The notes under the pieces were generated by a model. The model saw only the letters and a list, made by a program, of their open reading frames with translations. It had not been told where the DNA came from and made no database searches. A program made the translations under genes and the position numbers. DNA of 64,000 bases from Cupriavidus taiwanensis (GTDB lineage Bacteria; Pseudomonadota; Gammaproteobacteria; Burkholderiales; Burkholderiaceae), in NCBI RefSeq assembly GCF_900250075.1, contig NZ_LT977071.1:1323298-1387297 (forward strand), written 5' to 3'. Each line of letters starts with the position of its first letter. Positions within the stretch are counted from its first letter, which is position 1. Shown here piece after piece: positions 9,942-17,954 of this stretch.

Positions 9942-9964
9942 CGCGTCATCGCGCCAGCCTGGGC

Positions 9965-9984
9965 CGCCAGGGCCCTCCCTGGCG
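9965..9984. terminator. GC-rich hairpin between convergent genes
   Basis: CGCCAGGG, a four-base loop and CCCTGGCG form a perfect 8-bp stem in the 55 bases between the RidA stop and the stop of the opposing SRPBCC gene. There is no T-run, so it is not a textbook intrinsic terminator, but its place between two convergent operons suits a bidirectional transcription stop. Confidence 0.5.
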
Positions 9985-9996
9985 CAATCAGCCGCT

Positions 9997-10422
9997 TCAT
10001 GAAGCCGCGCCGGCCAGCGTCGCTTGCAGGGCTGTCAAGCCATCGCGATAGATGCCCTCGAACAGCCGCGATGCGTAGTCATCGCTCACGCCGTCCGGCG
10101 TGAACTGGCCGGACCACTCGACGCGCGCGGCCTGGTCCCCGTCGATGCCGACCACGCGCAGCGTGGAGCGGTAGCCGGTGACCGGGAACGGCGCCTGCAG
10201 GATCGAGTAGGTGTAGCTGCGCGCGCCCTGGTCGAAGGCCTCGAGCCGTTCGACGATGGCGTCGCCGTCCGGGTTGACGAGGCTGCGCACGCGGCCGCCT
10301 TCGCTCAGCTGGCTCTTGGGGATATACGGCAGCCAGTCGGGCAGCGAATCGAAGCCGCCAATCAGTTGCCAGACGCGGTCCGGTGACACCGGCAGCGTGA
10401 TCGTTGCAGAAGCTTGTGCCAT
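9997..10422 (-). CDS. SRPBCC-family (polyketide cyclase/START-like) protein
   Basis: A 141-residue single-domain protein of the SRPBCC fold, which makes a deep hydrophobic ligand cavity. It shows the usual opening (A-S-A-T-I-T-L-P-V-S-P-D-R-V-W) and a run of beta strands ending in a long C-terminal helix (L-F-E-G-I-Y-R-D-G-L-T-A-L). The ATG at 10422 is preferred over one 12 codons upstream because AAGGAG sits seven bases before it. It follows the aldo/keto reductase gene on the same strand with a 35-base gap, so the two are likely co-transcribed. Members may bind lipids or act as cyclases or dehydratases; the sequence does not decide. Confidence 0.85.
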   Translation of the reverse strand: MAQASATITLPVSPDRVWQLIGGFDSLPDWLPYIPKSQLSEGGRVRSLVNPDGDAIVERLEAFDQGARSYTYSILQAPFPVTGYRSTLRVVGIDGDQAARVEWSGQFTPDGVSDDYASRLFEGIYRDGLTALQATLAGAAS

Positions 10423-10457
10423 GGTTGGCTCCTTGAAATCAGATTGCAGTATTGGCA

Positions 10458-11477
10458 TCAGACGCGGTCGCCGGGCAGCGGCGCATTTGCCGCGACCAGC
10501 TGCTGCGCGCGCAGCTCGCGCCAGAAATCGGCCGGAATCTTCTCGTTCAGCGCGGCGACGTCCTCGGCGATGCGCTCGGGCCGGCTCGCGCCCGGGATCA
10601 CCGCGGCCACCGCGGGATTGGCCAGCACGAACTGCAGCGCCGCGGCCTTGATGCTGACGCCGTGGCGTTGCGCGACCTCCTTGATGCGCTCGACCCGGGC
10701 GATGATCTCGGGCGGTGCCTTCTGGTACTCGAAATGCGAGCCGCCGGCGAGGATGCCGGAGCTGTACGGGCCACCGACAACGATCTCGGTCTTGCGCTCG
10801 GCCGCCTTCGGCATCAGGCGCTGCAGCGCGCGCTCATGGTCGAGCAGCGAATAGCGGCCCGCCAGCAGGAAGCCGTCGGGCTGCGCCTCGTCCAGGTCCA
10901 GCGTCAGTTCGATCGGCTCGACGCGGTTCACGCCCAGGCCCCAGGCCTTGATCACGCCCTCTTCGCGCAGCCGGGTCAGCACCTTGAAAGCGCCCTTGCG
11001 GGCCGTCTCGAAATAAGCCAGCCACTCGTCGCCATAGAAGTCCTGGGCGATGTCGTGGACCCACACGATATCGAGACGGTCGGTCTTCATCCTCTTGAGG
11101 CTGTCCTCGATCGAGCGCAGCGTGGCGTCCGCCGAGTAGTCGTTGACCAGCTTGTTCGGGCGCCCGGCGGCAAACAGGCCACTTTTCTCGCCCAGCGCCC
11201 GCGCGCTGGCGTCTTCGACTTCGTCCAGGATCAGGCGGCCGACCTTGGTGCTGAGCACGTATTCGTCGCGCGGGTGGCGGGACAGCGCTTCGCCCAGCCG
11301 GATTTCGGCCAGCCCGGCGCCGTAGAACGGCGCGGTGTCGTAGTAGCGCACGCCTTGCGCCCAGGCCGCGTCCACCGTGGCCTGCGCCTCAGCTTCCGGG
11401 ATGTCGCGGAACATATTGCCCAGCGGGGCGGTGCCAAAGCCGAGCACGTTGCCGGCAAGTTTGTCTTTGATACTCAT
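10458..11477 (-). CDS. Aldo/keto reductase
   Basis: A cytosolic NAD(P)-dependent oxidoreductase of 339 residues with the (beta/alpha)8 aldo/keto reductase fold. The catalytic tetrad is visible: D47 (R-Y-Y-D-T-A), Y52 (F-Y-G-A-G), K78 (S-T-K-V-G) and H141 (V-W-V-H-D). The sequence resembles the D-threo-aldose 1-dehydrogenase / L-fucose dehydrogenase / pyridoxal 4-dehydrogenase group, which oxidise sugars or aldehydes to lactones or acids. A GGAG lies before the ATG at 11477. The gene is divergent from a LysR regulator whose start is 126 bases away. The true substrate is not known. Confidence 0.9.
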   Translation of the reverse strand: MSIKDKLAGNVLGFGTAPLGNMFRDIPEAEAQATVDAAWAQGVRYYDTAPFYGAGLAEIRLGEALSRHPRDEYVLSTKVGRLILDEVEDASARALGEKSGLFAAGRPNKLVNDYSADATLRSIEDSLKRMKTDRLDIVWVHDIAQDFYGDEWLAYFETARKGAFKVLTRLREEGVIKAWGLGVNRVEPIELTLDLDEAQPDGFLLAGRYSLLDHERALQRLMPKAAERKTEIVVGGPYSSGILAGGSHFEYQKAPPEIIARVERIKEVAQRHGVSIKAAALQFVLANPAVAAVIPGASRPERIAEDVAALNEKIPADFWRELRAQQLVAANAPLPGDRV

Positions 11478-11603
11478 GACTGCTCCACAAAGTAAGTTGG
11501 GGTGAAGGCAGTCTAGGGTGGGCAGTTGAGTCTGTCCAAGACGGAATTTGAAAGACTTGATACCCTATAGGTCTGACTTTCCAGGTATCACTCAGGGGCA
11601 GAC

Positions 11604-12530
11604 ATGCTGGATATCCGTCAACTTCACTATTTCGTCGCCGTGGCCGAGGAAGAGCACGTCGGCCGCGCCGCCGAGCGGCTCCATATCTCCCAATCGCCAC
11701 TTAGCCGGCAGATCGCCCAGCTTGAAGAGAAGCTCGGGCTGATGCTGTTCGAGCGCTCCCTGCAGCGCATACGCCTTACGCGCGACGGCCGCACCTTTCT
11801 GGCCGAGACCCGGGCTTTCCTGACCCACGGCACCCGGCTCGAATCGCTGGCCCGGCGTCTTGGGCGCGGCGATGAAGGCGGCCTGTGCATCGGCTACCTC
11901 GAGTACGCGATGCACTCCGGCATCCTGCCGAACGCGCTGCGCGAGCTGCGCCAGGACCGGCCCGCCGTCCATATCGCGCTGTACAACCAGCAGTCGGCAA
12001 CGCAGCTCGAAGGACTGCGCCAGCGCAGCCTCGATATCGCGCTGGTGTGCGAGCCGCCCTTGCCGGACGATCCGGACCTCGAGGCCGCCCAGGTACTCAA
12101 CGACCCGATGCTGCTGGCGCTGCCCGAGGGCCACCCGCTGGCCGGGACCGAGCCGCTCACTCCGGCCGACCTCGCCGCGCAGAAGTGGATCGGCGTGATG
12201 CACCAGGAAACCGCGCTGCGGCACGACGCCTTCATCGCGGCCTGCGCCCGGGCGGGTTTTACCCCCACCATCACCATGGAAGCGACCGAGCCGCTGGCCG
12301 CGCTGGGGCTGGTGGCCGCGGGGCTGGGCGTGACCACGATCCAGCAGAGCCTGCGCCACCAGGCACCGGCCGGCGTGGTGCTGCACGAACTGTCGTGGCT
12401 CGACTACCGCACCCCGTTGTGGGCTGCCTGGCACAAGGTCAACCTGCGGCCGCTGGTCGAAATCTTCCGCAAGACCTTGCTGCAGTCGAGCATGATGGCC
12501 ACCGCGCACACCGCGGCACAGGCAGCGTGA
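11604..12530 (+). CDS. LysR-family transcriptional regulator (CatR/BenM-like)
   Basis: A 308-residue LysR-type regulator. The N-terminal helix-turn-helix has the strongly conserved H-I-S-Q-S-P-L-S-R-Q-I-A-Q-L-E-E segment, followed by the linker helix and a two-lobe effector domain. L-R-Q-L/L-H-Y-F-V-A-V-A-E-E and F-R-K-T at the end place it near the CatR/BenM/TfdR branch. The ATG follows CAGGGGC. It is divergent from the aldo/keto reductase and SRPBCC genes and probably controls them; the 126-base gap holds CCTATAGG at 11564-11571 but no clear T-N11-A palindrome. Confidence 0.92.
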   Translation: MLDIRQLHYFVAVAEEEHVGRAAERLHISQSPLSRQIAQLEEKLGLMLFERSLQRIRLTRDGRTFLAETRAFLTHGTRLESLARRLGRGDEGGLCIGYLEYAMHSGILPNALRELRQDRPAVHIALYNQQSATQLEGLRQRSLDIALVCEPPLPDDPDLEAAQVLNDPMLLALPEGHPLAGTEPLTPADLAAQKWIGVMHQETALRHDAFIAACARAGFTPTITMEATEPLAALGLVAAGLGVTTIQQSLRHQAPAGVVLHELSWLDYRTPLWAAWHKVNLRPLVEIFRKTLLQSSMMATAHTAAQAA

Positions 12531-12592
12531 GCCGCACCGGTCTTGCGCGGCCACGCCAGCCCCCATCGGTTGGTTGCCACGCAGCGGCGTCC

Positions 12593-12620
12593 TTGACACC
12601 CACGCGATCCCGCCTCTAAT
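12593..12620 (+). promoter_or_regulatory. Candidate sigma-70 promoter for the cyclase/ATPase gene
   Basis: TTGACA (12593-12598) matches the -35 consensus exactly, and TCTAAT (12615-12620) matches five of six -10 bases with a 16-base spacer. A GGGAGG ribosome binding site and the ATG at 12665 follow. This is one of the best promoter matches seen in the window; strength and use are inferred. Confidence 0.5.
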
Positions 12621-12664
12621 AGCCTTAGGTACCGTCAAGCTGGCAACGACGGCCGGGAGGCGAA

Positions 12665-15600
12665 ATGCGCTGCAGCCAATGCGGCTTCGGCAATCTTGCT
12701 GGCGCCAACTTCTGTGAGGCGTGCGGGGCCCGGCTTGCCCGCGTGTGCCCGCAATGCGGCGCCGAGGCCACCGCGGCGGCACGGTTCTGCCGCGTCTGCG
12801 GCGTCGGCCTGCCCGACGCGCCCACCGCCGCCATGCCAGCGCCCGCCGCGCCGCGCCCGGACAGTCCGGCGCCGGTCCACTACACCCCGCCGCACCTGGC
12901 CGGGCGCATCCTGGCCGAGCAGGCGGCGATGGAAGCCCGCGGCGAAACCGCCGGCGAGCGCAAGACCATTACCGCGCTGTTTGCCGACATGGCCGGCTCC
13001 ACCGCGCTGACCCAGGACCTGGACCCGGAGGACGCGCGCCGGCTGATCGATCCCGTGGTGACGCTGATGATGGAAGCGGTCCACCACTACGAGGGCTACG
13101 TCGCCAAGTTCCTCGGCGACGGCATCCTGGCGCTGTTCGGCGCGCCCATCGCGCACGAGGACCACGCGCTGCGCGCGCTGTACGCGGCGCTGCGCATGCA
13201 GGACGCGATGCACCGGCACAGCGACCGCGTGCGGCTGGAGCAAGGCATTCCGCTGCAGGTCCGCATCGGCATCCATACCGGCGAGGTTGTGGTGCGCTCG
13301 ATCCGCAAGGACGACCTGCACACCGACTACGATCCGGTCGGGCACACCATCCATATCGCCTCGCGCATGGAAGGCATCGCCACGCCGGCGTCGATCCTCG
13401 TGAGCGAGTCGACCCACAAGCTGACCGAAGGCTATTTCGAGTTCACGGCGCTGGGCACCACCAGCGTCAAGGGCGTGCGCGAACCGCTGGCGGTGTACGA
13501 GGTGATCGGGCCGGGACCCTTGCGCACGCGGCTGCAGGTGGCCGCGCACCGCGGCCTGGCGCGCTTTGTCGGGCGCCAGGACGAGCTGGCGCACCTGAAC
13601 GCGGCGCTGGAGCAGGCCAAGGCCGGCCACGGGCGCATCGTCGCGGTGGTCGGCGAGGCCGGGGTCGGCAAGTCGCGGCTGTTCCATGAGTTCAAGGTCA
13701 GGTCGCAGCAGGGCTGCCTGGCGCTGGAGACGTTCTCGGTCTCGCACGGCAAGGCCTTTGCCTACCTGCCGCTGATCGAGATGCTGAAGAACTATTTCCA
13801 GATCACGGCGCATGACGGCGACCGCAGCTGCCGCGAGAAGTTGACCGGCCGGCTGCTGACGCTGGACCGCTCGCTGGAAGAGCACCTGCCCTACCTGCTC
13901 TACCTGCTCGGCGTGGTCGAGCCCGACTCGGCGCTGCCGACCATGGACCCGGCGCTGCGGCGCCAGCGCACCTTCGACGCGATTGCGCGGCTGCTGGTCC
14001 GTGAAAGCCAGAACCAGCCGCTGGAAGTCATCTTCGAGGACCTGCAATGGCTGGACGGCGAGACCGAGGCCTTCCTCAACATGCTGGTCGACCACGTGCC
14101 CGGCGCGCGCATCGTGCTGCTGGTGAACTACCGGCCCGAATACCGCCACCGCTGGGACGCGGGCGCGCATTACTCGCAGCTGCGCCTGCAGCCGCTGGGA
14201 CAGGCCGAGGCGCAGGAGCTGCTGACCGCGCTGCTCGGCGACGACCCCAGCCTGGCGCCGCTGAAGCGGCTGATCCTCGACAAGACCGAAGGCAATCCCT
14301 TCTTCATGGAGGAAGTGGTCCAGACCCTGGCCGAGGAAGGCGCGCTGCTGGGCCAGCCGGGCAGCTACCGCATCGAGAAGGCGCCGGCGCTGCTGCACAT
14401 CCCCACCACCGTGCAGGGCGTGCTGGCCGCCCGTATCGACCGGCTGCCGCTGGCGCAGAAGGAACTGCTGCAGACCCTCGCCGTGATCGGCAAGGAGTTT
14501 CCGCTGGGCCTGGTGCTGCGCGTCACCGGCCTGCCCGAAGAGCGCCTGCATCCGCTGCTGCGCGACCTGCAGGCCGCCGACTTCATCTACGAACGCCCTG
14601 CGTTCCCCGAGGTGGAGTACGCCTTCAAGCACGCGCTGACCCAGGAGGTGGCCGGCAGCTCGTTGCTGACCGAGCGCCGCAGCGCCCTGCATGAAAGCTC
14701 GGCGCAGGCGATCGAGGCGATGTTCCACGGCCGGCTCAAGGACTACTGCAGCGAGCTGGCCCATCACTACAGCCACAGCGGCAATGTGCCGAAGGCGGTC
14801 GAGTACCTGCACTGCGCCGGCCAGCAGGCGCTGCAGCGCTCGGCGCAGGAAGAAGCGATCCGGCACCTGAGCGAGGCCATTGCCCTGCTCAAGCGCCAGC
14901 CCGACAGCGCCGAGCGCGCACGCCTGGAGCTGACGCTGCTGCTGACGCTGGGGCCCGCGCTGATCGCGGCGCGCGGCCAGGCCTCGCCCGAGGTCGAGGC
15001 CAATTACCGGCGCGCGATGTCGCTGTGCGAGCAAGGGCGGCAGACGCCCTATGTGTTTTCGGCGCAGCTGGGCATGTGGGCGTTCTACCAGCTGCGCGCG
15101 CAATACCAGGTGTCGCTGCCGCTGGCGCGGCGCCTGCTGGCGCTGGCCAACGAGTCGCAAAAGCCCAAGCAGCTGGCCGAAGGCCACCGCGCGCTGGGCG
15201 CCACGCTGTTCCGCCTGGGCCTGCTGGAAGAAGCACGCGCGCATATGGAGGCCGTGCTGGCCGTGCCGCACCCCGAGCACTCCGCCTATGACTTCCTGAC
15301 CGGCTACGGCCGCGACCCGATGGTCCATGCCACCAGCACGCTGGCCTGGATCCTGTGGTACCAGGGCTTTGCCGACCAGGCCCTGGCACGCAGCCGCGAG
15401 GCGCTGGCCCTGGCCCGCGCGCGCCCGGATGCCTACAACCTGGCGCTGTGCCTGGTGTTCGCGGCGGAACAGTACCGCTGGCGCCGCGATCCCGCGCAGA
15501 CCAGGGAATATGCCGAAGCCGCCATTGCGATTTCGTGCGAACAGGGCTTCCCGATCTACCTGGCCTGGGGCACCGTGCTGCAGGGCTGGGCGCTGTCCGA

Positions 15601-16135
15601 GCAGGGCAGCCACGAGGAAGGCATTGCCCAGATGCGACGCGGCCTGGCCGCCTACGAGGCCACCGGCGGCGAACTCGGCATGCCGAACCTGCTGGCGATG
15701 CTGGCCGAGGCCTGCGGCAAGGCGGGCCAGCCAGCCGCCGCGCTGGACGTGCTGACGCGCGCGCAGGCGATGATCGAAGAGACCGGCGAGCGGCTCGATG
15801 AAGCCGCCGTCTATCGGCTGCGCGGCGACATGCTGCTGCAGCTGGCCGCGCCCGATGCCGGCGCCGCCGCCAGCCATGAAGCCGAGGCCTGCTTCCAGCG
15901 CGCGCTTGCGGTCGCGCACGGCCAGGGCGCCAGGCCGCTGGAACTGCAGGCCGCGCTCAGCCTGGCCCGGTTGTGGCATCGCCAGGGCAAGGGCGACGCC
16001 GCGCGCGAAGCGCTGGCGCGCATCCACGGCAGCTTCAGCGAGGGCACCGATGGCGCCGACTGGCAGGAGGCGCGGGCCCTGCTGGCCGAGCTTGCCAGCG
16101 ATGCGGACCGCGACACGGGTCCGGCGCGCGCATGA
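12665..16135 (+). CDS. Zinc-ribbon / class III nucleotide cyclase / ATPase / TPR signalling protein
   Basis: A multidomain cytosolic protein of 1156 residues. Two zinc ribbons come first (C3-C6, C17-C20 and C28-C31, C42-C45), then a class III adenylate/guanylate cyclase domain (about residues 98-280) with both metal aspartates, D108 in F-A-D-M-A-G-S-T and D152 in F-L-G-D-G. An AAA/STAND-type ATPase follows, with Walker A G-E-A-G-V-G-K-S at 330-337 and L-E-V-I-F-E-D-L-Q-W-L as Walker B. The C-terminal third is helical TPR-like repeats. Such proteins are thought to couple ligand or protein sensing to cyclic nucleotide synthesis. Its stop overlaps the next gene's start (ATGA), so the HD-type protein is probably co-translated. 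Confidence 0.92.
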   Translation: MRCSQCGFGNLAGANFCEACGARLARVCPQCGAEATAAARFCRVCGVGLPDAPTAAMPAPAAPRPDSPAPVHYTPPHLAGRILAEQAAMEARGETAGERKTITALFADMAGSTALTQDLDPEDARRLIDPVVTLMMEAVHHYEGYVAKFLGDGILALFGAPIAHEDHALRALYAALRMQDAMHRHSDRVRLEQGIPLQVRIGIHTGEVVVRSIRKDDLHTDYDPVGHTIHIASRMEGIATPASILVSESTHKLTEGYFEFTALGTTSVKGVREPLAVYEVIGPGPLRTRLQVAAHRGLARFVGRQDELAHLNAALEQAKAGHGRIVAVVGEAGVGKSRLFHEFKVRSQQGCLALETFSVSHGKAFAYLPLIEMLKNYFQITAHDGDRSCREKLTGRLLTLDRSLEEHLPYLLYLLGVVEPDSALPTMDPALRRQRTFDAIARLLVRESQNQPLEVIFEDLQWLDGETEAFLNMLVDHVPGARIVLLVNYRPEYRHRWDAGAHYSQLRLQPLGQAEAQELLTALLGDDPSLAPLKRLILDKTEGNPFFMEEVVQTLAEEGALLGQPGSYRIEKAPALLHIPTTVQGVLAARIDRLPLAQKELLQTLAVIGKEFPLGLVLRVTGLPEERLHPLLRDLQAADFIYERPAFPEVEYAFKHALTQEVAGSSLLTERRSALHESSAQAIEAMFHGRLKDYCSELAHHYSHSGNVPKAVEYLHCAGQQALQRSAQEEAIRHLSEAIALLKRQPDSAERARLELTLLLTLGPALIAARGQASPEVEANYRRAMSLCEQGRQTPYVFSAQLGMWAFYQLRAQYQVSLPLARRLLALANESQKPKQLAEGHRALGATLFRLGLLEEARAHMEAVLAVPHPEHSAYDFLTGYGRDPMVHATSTLAWILWYQGFADQALARSREALALARARPDAYNLALCLVFAAEQYRWRRDPAQTREYAEAAIAISCEQGFPIYLAWGTVLQGWALSEQGSHEEGIAQMRRGLAAYEATGGELGMPNLLAMLAEACGKAGQPAAALDVLTRAQAMIEETGERLDEAAVYRLRGDMLLQLAAPDAGAAASHEAEACFQRALAVAHGQGARPLELQAALSLARLWHRQGKGDAAREALARIHGSFSEGTDGADWQEARALLAELASDADRDTGPARA

Positions 16136-16773
16136 TCACCGCCGCCGCCAACCCGTTGCAAGAGCGCTTTGTCGCGCTCTGGACCCTGGCGGGCGGCACC
16201 CGCGCGGCGGACGCGTATGCCGACCTGGCGCGCTGCTACGGCGAGCCGACCCGGCACTACCATACCCTGGACCATGTACGGCGCTGCCTGCAGGACCTCG
16301 ACTGGGCCCGTAGCGCGATACCCGATGCCGCCGACGTGGAGCTGGCGTTGTGGTGCCACGACGTCATCTACGTACCCGGCGCCGCCGACAATGAAGCGCG
16401 CAGCGCCGCGTGGCTGCAGCACTGGTCCGCCGGCACCGTCGCCGCCGCCGCGCGCGTCGCCACGCTGATCCTGGAAACCACGCACGCCGACGTGCCCGCC
16501 AGCCTGGCCGGGCGCTTCACCGCCGACATCGACCTGGCCGCCCTGGGATACAGCCGCGCGCGCTTCGAGGACAACGGCGCGCGCCTGCGCGCCGAGCGCA
16601 CCGACCTGGACGATGCCGCCTATGACGCCGCCGAGCGCGCCTTCCTGCAGCGCCTGCTGGCCAGTCCCCGCATCTATGCCACCGACCTGTTCCAGTCGCG
16701 CTACGAGGCGCAGGCGCGTGCCAATCTGGCCTGGCGGCTGGCCCAGCCGGCGGCTACAGGAATTCGCCGGTGA
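16132..16773 (+). CDS. HD-domain-like predicted metal-dependent phosphohydrolase
   Basis: A 213-residue protein resembling the COG4339 group of predicted HD-superfamily hydrolases. Conserved histidines and the HD pair are visible in Y-H-T-L-D-H-V and L-W-C-H-D-V-I-Y, followed by later D-I-D-L-A and Y-E-A-Q-A-R-A-N segments typical of this family. The ATG at 16132 forms an ATGA overlap with the stop of the cyclase/ATPase gene, which fixes the start. Coupled to a nucleotide cyclase, it might hydrolyse a nucleotide, but that is only inference from position. Its last 20 bases overlap the end of the convergent patatin gene. Confidence 0.82.
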   Translation: MITAAANPLQERFVALWTLAGGTRAADAYADLARCYGEPTRHYHTLDHVRRCLQDLDWARSAIPDAADVELALWCHDVIYVPGAADNEARSAAWLQHWSAGTVAAAARVATLILETTHADVPASLAGRFTADIDLAALGYSRARFEDNGARLRAERTDLDDAAYDAAERAFLQRLLASPRIYATDLFQSRYEAQARANLAWRLAQPAATGIRR

Positions 16774-17785
16774 TATCGACGCTGGAGCGCTGGCCCACGC
16801 AGTCATAGTTGCGCTCCAGCCAGACGGTGGCGGCCTGCCGGCCCTGGTCGCGCAACGTGCACAGGAAGTTCCAGTCGGCGTTGTACTTGGTCGAGACCCC
16901 GAGCGACGCCATGGTCTCGTCCGAGCGGATCGAATGAATCCACATCTCCTTCATCTCGCTGCGGTCGATCTTGCCCTGCTGGATCAGCGTGGTGACGAAG
17001 CCGATCGCGCGCATCTCGCGCATCAATGACGAATTGAAGCTGACCTCGTTGACCCGGTTCAGGATCTCCGCCGCCGTGGTCGGCACGCCGCGGCGCACGA
17101 TCGGGTTGATGTGGACGATCACGACATCGTGGGTCTCGCAGTGATAGATCAGCGGAAAGATCGCCGGATTGCCGACGTAGCCGCCGTCCCAGTAATGCTG
17201 GCCGTCGATGCTGACCGCCTGGAACAGCGTGGGCACGCAGGCCGAGGCCAGCACCGCGTCGACGCTCAGCTCTTCCTGCGCGAAGATGCGGATGCGGCTG
17301 GTCTCGATATTGGTCGCGCACAGGTACAGCCGGATCGGGCAATGCGCGCGCAGCGCCGCGAAATCCACCTGGCCGAGCAGCACGTCGCGCAGCGGATTGG
17401 CATTGCCAGGGTTGAACTGGTACGGCGACAGCAGGCGCAGCGTGATGTCGGCCATGGCGTACAGCGGGGAATGGTTCAGCCCCAGCGTATGGCTGCCCTT
17501 GAACCACGGCAGCCAGCGCAACGGGTTGAAGCGCTGCGCCGAATGCGCGATGGCCTGCCAGAAGTCGTGCAGGGCCTGGCGCGCGCCGTCGCTGCCGCCC
17601 TGCATCAGGCCATAGGCCAGCACCGTCCCGTTCATCGCGCCCGCGCTGGTGGCGCTGACCCCCTCGACTACCAGCCGGCCATCTTCCAGCAGGCGGTCCA
17701 GCACGCCCCAGGTAAATGCGCCGTGCATGCCGCCGCCTTGCAAGGCCAGCGCCACGGGCTTGGCTTGGACAGGCTCGGGCGGCAT
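16754..17785 (-). CDS. Patatin-like phospholipase family protein
   Basis: A 343-residue patatin-fold acyl hydrolase. The oxyanion-hole loop is G-G-G-M-H-G (residues 17-22), the nucleophile elbow is A-T-S-A-G with S47, and the second catalytic residue D200 sits in W-D-G-G-Y. The usual elbow is G-x-S-x-G; here the first glycine is alanine, the only oddity in the active site. No signal peptide is seen, so action on membrane lipids or lipid storage from the cytosolic side is likely. The 3' end overlaps the HD-type gene by 20 bases in convergent orientation. Confidence 0.88.
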   Translation of the reverse strand: MPPEPVQAKPVALALQGGGMHGAFTWGVLDRLLEDGRLVVEGVSATSAGAMNGTVLAYGLMQGGSDGARQALHDFWQAIAHSAQRFNPLRWLPWFKGSHTLGLNHSPLYAMADITLRLLSPYQFNPGNANPLRDVLLGQVDFAALRAHCPIRLYLCATNIETSRIRIFAQEELSVDAVLASACVPTLFQAVSIDGQHYWDGGYVGNPAIFPLIYHCETHDVVIVHINPIVRRGVPTTAAEILNRVNEVSFNSSLMREMRAIGFVTTLIQQGKIDRSEMKEMWIHSIRSDETMASLGVSTKYNADWNFLCTLRDQGRQAATVWLERNYDCVGQRSSVDITGEFL

Positions 17786-17870
17786 AGGTGTGCTCCCCTG
17801 GGCGGCGACAAGGCGCCATGCTCAAGTGTAGGGAAGAACCGCGGCGGCCGCGTAGGGCGCCGTGCGTGGT

Positions 17871-17900
17871 ATGACACACACAGCGGCGCCGCTATGTCAT
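17871..17900. terminator. Nested inverted repeat downstream of the molybdenum hydroxylase operon
   Basis: ATGACA and TGTCAT enclose the perfect palindrome AGCGGCGCCGCT, giving a two-part hairpin. It is 55 bases past the stop of the large Mo-hydroxylase subunit (minus strand) and 86 bases before the patatin start. A transcription stop is the simplest reading, but it could also be an operator for the patatin gene. Confidence 0.4.
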
Positions 17901-17954
17901 GATGGGCCCCGCGATCGTGGCAGCGGCATCACTTGCGGGCGTGCCCGCGCCTCG

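Noticed and set aside
11564..11571. CCTATAGG as the operator of the LysR gene at 11604
   Set aside because: The palindrome is only eight bases, lacks the T-N11-A pattern, and could occur by chance.
12635..16027. Very long open frame on the strand opposite the cyclase/ATPase gene (over 1100 codons), and similar long antisense frames at 4554-6965, 17862-20177, 27512-29626 and 31307-33691
   Set aside because: They mirror real genes with clear domains, have Arg/His/Gln/Ala-rich products without any motif, and are expected in DNA with G+C-rich third codon positions.
12665..17785. Calling the cyclase/HD/patatin locus an anti-phage system of CBASS or Pycsar type
   Set aside because: CBASS needs a CD-NTase and Pycsar a small dedicated cyclase with a linked effector. 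Here the cyclase is part of a large ATPase/TPR protein, and the patatin gene is convergent and not in the operon.
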